Positions 54,709 through 64,000 of a stretch of 64,000 nt of DNA are shown piece by piece. Under the pieces are notes generated by a model. That model searched no databases. It was given only the letters and a program-made list of their open reading frames with translations, and was not told the origin of the DNA. Numbering within the stretch: the first letter of the stretch is position 1; each line of letters begins with the position of its first letter. Source of the stretch: Bugulina stolonifera (lineage: Eukaryota; Bryozoa; Gymnolaemata; Cheilostomatida; Bugulidae); contig OW285192.1 in NCBI GenBank assembly GCA_935421135.1, forward strand, positions 11,301,501 to 11,365,500. The letters run 5' to 3'. A program made the position numbers and the translations under genes.

Positions 54709-57700
54709 ATGTTTGCGAAGCAGACAAAGACTATGATTCCTCCCGTAGTTCTCTTCATATTTCAAATAGTTTCACTAGAGCTTAGCGTGGAAGGTGTGGA
54801 TGACACAAGTAGCGACAATGGAACTAGTCCAAGGGGTAAGTTTTTTTAAGAAAGCATCTAAATACCAATACTTGACCATAATTCAAATATGAATCAACTA
54901 TAATATATGCATGCAGATAATATATTAGATTATACACCCAAGGAATCATACTAGCTAACCTACATAACAGCAGCTTAGCTAGCTGCCAATAGTCTATAGT
55001 GTAAAGAATTCTGCAAGTGATACAAAATCTCTTCTTTACTTTCCATTCTTGTCAAATACTATGCATTTGGATTCATCATTGCCACTACAATGTACAAGGA
55101 GATAATCTAGATCAGTCTTATCTATCAGGTGACACACTAATCTCTGTTAATATAGATAAGCATCAATAGAGTTGAGAAAAGGTTTATTTGGTGGTAACAA
55201 AAGGTTCATTGTCAAAACAAGATAGGCGGCCTGCTTCTTCTAAACAATTTTAGCTTTTAGGGATACATGGTGTCTACTTTATTATTAGTATCTATTTAGT
55301 AGCATATATAAGCATATATAATAGTTCTAAATTAGCATGTTTAATATATCCCAAACTATAATAATATATATAATATAATTATGTAATATATATATAATAT
55401 ATATTATTATTATATATATAATATATATTATATATGTAATATATATAATATATACATGTGTACTTTGGCATAGTGTGTAGTTTGATAATATAATGTACTG
55501 GTATGGCTAGTCTTCTCTTACACAAAGCTAGCATAACATTATATGAAGAGTATGTTATAACTATACGTATGTGTGATGTAAACATGATGCACAGCTGTAG
55601 AAATGTTACAGTACCGCACCATCATAACACTGTGTAGATTTCTAATATGTAGACACTGAAAGAATTACCAAGCAGGTTTACTTCAGCTGTGATGAGATGT
55701 CTAACTCAGGACAAGGCTGGTTTCCTTTAGGTACATATAATACGAATACCTTATTGCACCTAACTGCATTAGTATGTGTATGTGTATGTGTATGCGTATG
55801 CGCGTATGTGCTACTTAATCACAATCTTATCATGTTCAACATTTCTACAGTGTCTAATCGTAGCACGAATAAATTTTAAACGTTATAGTTAGAAAGGTAA
55901 TTTTTCCAAGATTCTGTCTCTACCAAGTTACTAACTACCAGATTCATAGCCATTTAATGTGTTTAGTTTTCCAATCTACAAGCGACCTCTCGTTATCTAC
56001 TATCTAGACTTTGGTAGCGATGGACGGCGGAAGGCTGGTGTCTGTTTTCATGTGCCAACTAGCGACACTTTCAATTGGAACGATGCCAACTCTTACTGTT
56101 CAAATCTGAACTTTCCTGGTGGTACAGAATCTGCACATCTAGTCAAATTAACCAGCAGTGAAATCATAGGTATAGCGCTACATATTCACAAACTACAGTG
56201 AAATCATAGGTATAGCGCTACATATACACAAACTACAGTGAAATCATAGGTATAACGCTACATATTCACAAACTACAGTGAAATCATAGGTATAGCACTA
56301 CATACTCACAAACTACGGCATTTTACCAAGCTGTAAGGTTCTATCAGTTTATATTCAACTCTTATTGAATTTCCAATAGCAAGATTCACACCAACAAGTG
56401 AGAGATTTTAGAAAATTCCTTGGTAAGAAGACCCTGAATCCTGATCATTATTACTGAAGCACTTGTGCTACACCACTGCTATCACATCCACAATTTGTCT
56501 ATGAGTAAATGGCATAAATGTAAAATGTATAGTAATATTTTATTATAACAAAGTTGCCCTCTGAGTAAACTTTAAGTGACTGAACAATACTACTGTGTTA
56601 GCCTAACTTAATAGATAGACCAGATACTAGACCACTAAATAATAGGAATTACACCACACCCACATGGATTACAATACTCACACGTGAATGCTTGTTCTAT
56701 TAACTCATTTGAAGTGTATTTTATGTAATAATGTAGAATCTTTTCTACCGAGAAAGAAATCCAAAGGAGACGTTACAGGACCAATACTAACGATACCTGT
56801 GGATGCATACGCTGTTCTATTGGCAGACGGTGAACCTACCTTCCGCTGGAACAACGCGGACAACAGCACCGCAAAGACTGACGCTTCCCTCAAATACACT
56901 ATGTAAGTAATGTTGTAATATAAACTATTGTATAGGCCTACAGGTATTTAAAAATTCAAAATGTGTATTCCGCTCAACTTTCAGTCAATCAAGTAGACTA
57001 TTAAAGCAGCAATATAATTACGATATAATTTCACGTAAGTACTCTGTACACTACGTTTTGTATTAGCACAAGTATTGATATGGCAGCGGAAAACACTTAT
57101 TTTATATTTATATTTGCTATTAGTATAATAGCCTTATAGAATATGTTATTTACCTGCATAGAGCTAATATGGATCCCTATTGTTTCACTGCTTTACATGG
57201 TTTCACTAAGTGCATGCAGAGTACATGTACATGCATCTTGCATAAGCAGGGTCATATTTATGTAATATTATATATTATATTATATATTATAGATACATGG
57301 TATGGGTATTATAGAAGGTGAAACCAATTCTATACTATGCAAAGATAGTGGAATATGGTTCACTCCATGATAATGACCTGTCCTACAGGAATGCGCCCAG
57401 TTTCATAACCCTCACAATCAGCGATTCACTATTATGCCATCTAAGTTTCAGAGAGACGCTACAATAGCAAAAAACTATCTAAACCATATTATTGTGTATG
57501 AGTAGTTTATTTAGGGCCCACAGTTATGAAACATCACTGATTGGTCTGAGGTACTTCAATATAGGAATAGCTCATTAAAGGTAGCAGAACTCCTTATCTA
57601 AACTAAACAGTGTATGTAGGCCAAAGAGAGACAGTTTTTGCTAGTATCAACAACAGTACTTTGGTAATTGTACGATGGCAACAAGACGTGAGAGCAGTAC

Positions 57701-60700
57701 AATACTGGTCCACTCCTAAAATAAAAAAACACCTCAAAGAGTTGTTTCTTATGTAGAGATTTCAGTCATTACGACCCTGCTGTTGATGACATCAAAAACT
57801 TTAGAGGATTCTTAGAGGTCAATCTGACAGCAGCAGGAACGACCGATTATACTCCCAAACTTATTGCATATAGTAAGTTATATCTATACTAATGTCTTGA
57901 ATTTGCTCCTAGAAAATGATTTGTGGTGAATAACAAGCAACTAAGAAAACCTTACAATTCATTGTAAAAAATTTAATGGTGTTTCCAGGAGAGGGAACGT
58001 CAGCAGTGACTCCCAGTGCTACTGAAACTACACTTACTACTACTAGTGCAGCTGCCACCATGAGGTCTACTATGGTGAATAGGCTCACAAATAGTAACAC
58101 CTCAGCTGTAGAACAGGTGATGAACCTTCAAACTAATCATGATTTTAAAATCTAATTGAATAGAACATGTTGGACTAGGTTCCAACATCCCCAAATCTTA
58201 TGGGAGGGATTGTGCAGGAAATTATTGAAGAGATGATGTTTGTGGTATATAATCATTAATAGATGTATAAAATATTTTAACATAATAGAATACAACTAAT
58301 AATACTATAATCAATAAATCATACAACACAATTCAGTTCCAAAGATAATGAAATTCTACATTAACTTTTTCTGTAGCAAAGATATTTTATTAGTGAGCAG
58401 CCAAGGACTTGGTTCTAAATATGTAGAAACAGCTGGTCACTGGCCAGAATTATTGTCTTGTTCTTGAAACAAATAACACCCATAGATGTAGAAGTAGGTA
58501 ACTAGTGGAATAGAAAATATTTCTTCAGTTTGTTAAAATGAGAACCGACTCCACTACTTTGATGTGAATAATTATGGTCATAACTCATATACAATTGATT
58601 GTAGACACAGAGGAAAGCTAATATATCATTAGTACTCTGTATGGCCACCTTAAAAGAAGAGGTTTGTCCCTTTTCACAACTTCTCTCTCCGTTCAAGGTA
58701 AGGCAAGGGCTCCCAATGTTTGTACCACAACAGCTTACAAGTGCTCATCTACAGTTGCTTTGTAGACCAATATTTCCATCTATTTACTGTACATGTATAT
58801 ATCATAATGTTATACAAAGACAGCCCACACACAGTTATTCTTCTAGGTGATGTCAACACAGCATACAGAATCTCCATGAGAAGTTATGCGCTCTTCACAT
58901 TTTTCCAATTAAAGATGTTAGTGTTCAACCGTTCAATATATTATCACAAGCTCGTTATTTGGAATTTCTTTTATTTGTAAATTATAACTAGCTTCACCAA
59001 TACATCTATATCTACATGTATGTTAAATATCGTGATGTGATCAATTGTAATAAAATAAAATCTTTGTTTAGTACAACAGGTATCTTGGGACCCTTCGAGG
59101 TGTGCACTCCGACGCTACTGTCTACAGTCCGCAACGTGTAGATATAAGTGATTTCCTCTTTTCAAAGCCAAAGATGACAGCATCTAGCAGTCTCTTTGTA
59201 GAGTACAATGCCACAGGGCCAAAGGGAACGTTCAATGGTACAAGATATAAATTTCATAAACAGTTGTTTTTTAATATTGTCTCAAACTAGATCATAATTC
59301 GCTACTATTTGTTTTGTCTGGTGTGGTTATTTATGGTGTGATTGTTCCGATGTCTTTGGTAACACCAATGATGCGTGGGATTTGCAAGGACTCAGGTTTT
59401 CGTCTCATCAACGACTACAGAGTTTTTCTGTATAATATAGGTAGTAAAACCTAGTCTGTACCATAGAAATGAAAAGTGTATCGAAATAAAAAGTAAATAA
59501 ACTGCTCTGTTTGGTTTCTTGTAGATCACCATCCAGACTTGACCCCTGTGTCGCCATTTGACCTTGTGATGTACAGCTGCGCCATACACTTCTACATCGA
59601 AGAGAAACACATGACAACTGAGCGGCCCCTTAATCAAAGCAGGCCCACCAAGTTAGTATTCTCATTTAACCAAGTTGGTAACAATTACTGCATGCTCTTA
59701 CTTGAATTGATTGTTCAAACTTCTACATAATGAAATCACATCCTCTTAGCGAATATAAAATATAGTATGGTTCAGTGCAACAATGTGAGGGTTTCTATGG
59801 TAAACCAAACACGATTTCCAATTTTAGAGTTTCATAAGAGAGTGTACATGTGCATGTGCATGTGCATGTGCATGTGCATGTGCATGTGCATGTGCATGTG
59901 TATGTACATGCAAGTGTAACTTATCCAATAAAATCTGTAATGGAAGTCAAATGACTTCTTTCTGAGACAGGCTTACATTACTATATTTGCACAACTTGTT
60001 ACTTCTTATACTTGTTCAGGTCCAGTATCTGCCATGCCAACTTGACTTTATCAGATAGCATTAGACAGAAGTTCTGTATACCTACAGACTTCTGCAGACT
60101 ACTACCGTGCTTATACGGTGGTACCTGCAAGAATGTTCCGGAGAATGAGAGAATACCAGGAGAACATCCATTTACTTGCAGATGTAAAGTACCTCACTTT
60201 GGAAAAAGGTAGGCGCGGCATTGTATCGTTACACTGACTGTCTATTACATCAGGTAAGCAGGTATGGCATTGTGTAGATTTGAGGGTCAAGGGTAGAGTT
60301 CGACCTCGTGCTTTACAAGCACTGAATCATGTTTGAGCTCAAGGGCTGATCTAGCAATGCTATCTGTAATAAAGTCTCCAAACTCTACTCATCATTGCCC
60401 AACAGAATTGACGGTGCTTCATTATGAGGTCCGAGTTGCATTCGTATCTGACCACATCTAATATGAGGCAAATTATTATTACAATTCTATTACTTCATGA
60501 CACCACAATCAATTGATCGTCATTTCGGTCTCTCGCTACAAAATTGTACTGCTACACTGACTAACATATCAGGATGTTTCCATCTTACTTTGTTTAAAGC
60601 ATACTTCTTGTATGCAAAATTAATTGTTTCCAATACAGCATTGTGTTGAATGTTGTGCTCATATTATGTAGGTGCGAACTAACTTCATGTACAGTTCCAC

Positions 60701-63500
60701 CGATTGAAAAAACGGATAAGTTTTGGGTTAACATTCCCAATGAAACGGATGTGGTGTCTCGAAAAGACTACTGCGTACACGGGGGCTGCACTGGTGATGA
60801 GGAGCAACCTTGTACCTGCCTTTTTTCTGGAGGTATGACAAACGAGAATTATAAAAATACTCACTTAAATATTTGAGGTACAGACTTTGTTTATGATCTT
60901 CTTCTATTGAAATGATTTGTGCAACTCGGCAGGATATGCTTGCTGTTCACTAGAACTGCTCAAGGGAAATGTATGGAAATCGTTGTAAAAGCCTAGCTCA
61001 CAATAAAACATTCTAGAGAATCTGACTAGTTTTCTAAGATATTATTTGACTGACAGACGCTGCAGAAGTCAAAATAATAAGTTAAAAGAGAGGACAACTT
61101 TGCATTATAAGCTTATTAATGCCTACAATTAGTGTAATCACTGATAACAGATCTCAAACATTTCAAGCATTTATGTAGTTGTCCCTGGTCTCATGGAACT
61201 ACAGGTTTAGATGGGTACAGGTGTGATATTTTGGATTGGAAATTCTCTTCGGTAATCCTGTAAGCTCACACTTTCTGTTAAAAATGGAAAACTTGCATTT
61301 CAAATTTTGCAGGGCCGCGGTGTGCTTTCGACTTTGATGATTGTGTTCATCATGACTGCAAAAATGATGCAATATGTATAGACCAGAGACTGCACAACGT
61401 TTGCGTATGTAAGTAGAGTTGTTACATTGTGCATATGATTATGTCATGAGTTAGTAAGGCTATGCAGGAAGTATCACCACCTACGCTACTAATAATAGGT
61501 TTGACACCTACATAGCCGTTAGGAATGGTTCATTAATTTGAATTCAGCTGTGTACATTGAACTCTATCATGGATGAGCATAAAACATGTATCGGATTCTG
61601 GCCTTTGAGTGCTATACATAATTAATTGTAAGACGTACAATATTGTTAAAACAAAGAAAGGTAAAATACTGTCTGTGTTAAAAGGCGGTACAAATTGAAA
61701 GCACAACACTGTGAGGACTAGTGAGCAGACAACCAATAATTGGAGAGACAATCTCAGAAGTTAAAAAAATCATGACTGAGATAACATTTGGAAAATTCTA
61801 AAAGTAGATGACCAAGTACATGATGACCTGCGTAGGTGTGCGTTTGCAAATTCTGATAAATTATTTAAGGTAAAGAAGGATATTTTGGACACCATTGCGA
61901 GGAGACACACAATCTATGTGCTAGTAAACCTTGCTTAAATGGTGGGAGTTGTCTTATCACGCATTCTAGGTAAGGTACTCCTGGCAACGATACGTGCCAG
62001 GTAGCGTGTAAGCTGTATGCAAACACATACAAGATAACTGTATTGTCTACCAATGACTATGATACAGGGCTCTCAAGTTCTCGGATTTTCCCCGGGCAGT
62101 TCGGATTTTGAGTGCTTGCTTGGAGTGCTCGGGAGGTTTTTCATTATTGATGATCTGCTCGGATTTTGGGAGATTTTCTCACATTAGCTATATTTTGTAT
62201 TGAAATGCTTTAAAATCTCCAAATTAATCTTCAGTTTATCTCATAGCTTGTGAGTTGCTTAGAAAAAAGCTACTGATTCTATTACTTTCCAAGGGCAAGG
62301 GCTGAATTACATGTATGTACTGGGATTATTAGGCTGTGAGAAATTACTTAGGCTAACTCTGTAGAGCAATAGATATGTGCATGTAAGTGACCAACAGCTT
62401 TATTTATACATCTGACCAATTGTTGGTAGAGTAATACTGCTACACTGCAGCACATTGTACATTTGCTCGGATTTTTTGACTGAGCAACTTGAGAGCCCTG
62501 CTATGATATTACAAGGTCAGTTTGGTATATGGTATCCGTGCTGTCGTAAACAGCTCAACCTGAAAGATTGACGTCTGAGAAAGAATTACTCTAAGCTGCT
62601 GGTAGTTGGTGAAGTTAAATCATATAGTTATATATGCGACCATCGTTCTAGCTACAAGATGTATAACTTTAGACAAATAGTTTTTATACATGTAGTTACC
62701 GGTGCTACTGCGTTGGTAAATGGTCAGGCAGACATTGTGAAAACTCCCCGGAGGTTAAGAAACAGGCCGCAATTGGAGGCGTTCTTGCTGTATCCTGTGC
62801 GGTTATCTTCTTCTTTACGGCCTGTTGTATGTGCCTAACTAGACTGAGGCAAAAAGACAAACCTTATGGTGAGTGAAGAGTACAATAAATCCACAGTTGA
62901 ATACAGCAATACAAAGTTGGTTGAGAAGACAGGGTGCTATTCCTTCCTAATAACACCATCGGTGAACTTATCGGGTACAAATAGTATCTCATATGATGAA
63001 TACAGTCTTGTTGGAATCATATAATATACTAATCCTTATGGCCTCGTAAAACAAATCAGCTAAAGCTGCATGTGGAATTTTATCACACAGAGAAGATAAC
63101 TGGTCACTCTGGAATTTCCAAGCACTTACGCATTTGTAGTAGTTACACTATTGTAGGTCAAACCAAACATTTGTCTACTCTCTATAGAAAAGAGGAACAT
63201 GGTAGACTGTATTACTTAAGACCTTTATGAGGCAACTTGGCCAGTAATAACCCTTCATGTTGTATGGATTTTGTAGCTAAGACCGACAGAATGGGTGAGG
63301 ATATTGCACTGCTCTTTGAGCTGGCAGATAAGAAATATGGAGCTATAAACCTCGAGGCACAAGAGCACTTTGTAGATTTCATATACAACCAGACACAAGT
63401 CATACAGGAAGTGGATGCTGCCATGGCTAAGGCAGCCGAAGAGAAGGAAGCTGCAACAAGAGCTGCTACTACCGATGTGCACTTTAACTATGATCAGTAA
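54709..63500 (+). CDS. Type I membrane protein with C-type-lectin-like segment and EGF repeats
   Basis: Exons: 54709-54835, 55653-55771, 55950 or 55983-56169, 56737-56902, 57757-57872, 57989-58116, 59072-59237, 59525-59651, 60020-60208, 60672-60832, 61313-61408, 61870-61969, 62696-62868, 63277-63500. About 692-703 aa, phases agree; the exon 2 donor and exon 3 acceptor are the least certain. A signal peptide (PPVVLFIFQIVSLELS) leads to a segment with FNWNDANSYCSNL...AHLVKL, like the start of a C-type lectin fold. A Thr/Ser-rich linker, a region of unknown type and about four EGF-like modules follow (CLYGGTCKN, CVHGGC, CKNDAIC...CVCKEGYFGHHC, CLNGGSCL...CYCVGKWSGRHC). One membrane helix (AAIGGVLAVSCAVIFFFTAC) is followed by an 88-residue cytoplasmic tail with a YGAI (YxxPhi-type) motif. 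Likely a surface recognition or adhesion receptor; ligand unknown. AATAAA at 63566-63571 follows the stop. Confidence 0.85.
55375..55460. repeat. AT-rich (TA/TAA)n palindromic tract
   Basis: Runs of TATATAATATAT-type sequence in intron 1 of the lectin/EGF gene. Confidence 0.9.
56157..56316. repeat. 4-copy 40-bp tandem repeat spanning the exon 3 splice donor of the lectin/EGF gene
   Basis: Four units of 40 bp. The first contains the exon end AGTGAAATCATAG and donor GTATAG; the other three repeat exon end plus donor within the intron. 40 is not a multiple of three. Confidence 0.95.
59846..59904. repeat. (GCATGT)n microsatellite
   Basis: Hexanucleotide GCATGT run, about nine copies, in an intron of the lectin/EGF gene. 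Confidence 0.95.
61085..61125. mobile_element. Half-copy related to the 6.6-kb element terminus
   Basis: AGAGAGGACAACTTTGCATT followed by ATAAGCTTATTAATGCC matches the right-end orientation of the 20143-26748 terminus. No partner arm was seen. Confidence 0.5.
62065..62500. mobile_element. hAT-type MITE (436 bp)
   Basis: Perfect 15-bp inverted termini CAGGGCTCTCAAGTT / AACTTGAGAGCCCTG are flanked by an exact 8-bp duplication CTATGATA (62057-62064 and 62501-62508). A CAGGG terminus plus an 8-bp duplication is the hAT signature. There is no ORF, so it is non-autonomous. The inner ends carry repeated CTCGGATTTT motifs. It lies in the intron before the membrane-helix exon of the lectin/EGF gene. 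Confidence 0.9.
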
Positions 63501-64000
63501 AGTTCATAACACCTCAGCAACAACAAAAACAGAATGGTATTGTAATGTAGTGTTGTATTTGATGTAATAAAATGCACACTACAACAAATATAAAAGACTT
63601 GTGATAATATTACTGAGTAATTTGGTTAAAAAGATACCTGCATAGATACAAATTACACAGTACATATCCATGCATGTGAATTACATATAAAACGTAAACA
63701 TACATTGTGACTGTACATGTGTATGGAAGTAAATAGTGTAGCATGAAAAATAGCACTTCTCTTGTATCACTGTGAATAACACTCTTGCACATAATGTAAT
63801 ATAAAATATAACATAATATATAATAAAATTACTAATTGATTTGTTCTCACTGATTATTATTATTGCCTCATGCATAGTATATCTAGTTGTATGGTACATT
63901 ATCACATTATGTACATAATAATATCATCACATTATGTGTTAGATACCATCTCATTATGTACCTGTATATGACATCATCACATTATGTACATGACACCATC
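63501..64000. other. 3' flank of the lectin/EGF gene
   Basis: Carries AATAAA at 63566-63571, then AT-rich sequence. A short tandem repeat with ATCATCACATTATGTAC-type units starts near 63895 and runs to the window end. No further gene seen. Confidence 0.6.

Overview
The window looks like nuclear DNA of an early-branching animal, most probably a sponge (inference; no species is assigned). It is AT-rich, its introns are small GT-AG introns full of short tandem repeats, and the palindrome TACATGTA recurs throughout. The genes are animal-type: a CYP46A-like P450, a Frizzled-CRD secreted protein, a C-type-lectin-like/EGF receptor and an SLC18B1-like carrier. I rebuilt gene models by hand, joining exons only where splice sites and reading phase agreed. 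Most models close exactly in frame from ATG to stop.

Layout: (1) the 3' part of a NOP9-like Pumilio-repeat ribosome-biogenesis factor (+, ends 2741); (2) an 11-exon CYP46A-like cytochrome P450 (-, 8464 to 3439) whose last exon carries an apparent 1-nt frameshift; (3) a complete 12-exon ORC5 gene (+, 11123-16522, 425 aa); (4) a 3-exon secreted single Frizzled-CRD protein (-, 17958-17067, 174 aa); (5) a repeat-rich stretch with an LTR-like segment, a tRNA-derived SINE-like unit and a 6.6-kb transposon-like insertion (20143-26748) with 272-bp inverted termini and a perfect 8-bp target duplication; (6) a very large 25-exon gene (-, 44296-27400, 2120 aa) with an RGG-repeat N terminus, Met/Asn-rich and Gln/Met-rich low-complexity regions and six U1/matrin-type zinc fingers; (7) an 11-exon SLC18B1-like major-facilitator carrier (-, 53316-46079, 512 aa); (8) a 14-exon type I membrane protein with a C-type-lectin-like segment, EGF repeats, one membrane helix and a cytoplasmic tail (+, 54709-63500).

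The genes do not form a pathway; this is an ordinary animal gene neighbourhood. The CYP46A-like and ORC5 genes diverge from one intergenic region, as do the SLC18B1-like and lectin/EGF genes.

Most striking: (a) the zinc-finger gene is six copies of one three-exon cassette, all in phase 0, with the intron always between the two zinc-binding cysteines; (b) in four unrelated genes, tandem duplications span a 5' splice site; (c) the 6.6-kb inverted-terminal element shares its ends with several short palindromic copies in the window; (d) the frameshift in the P450.
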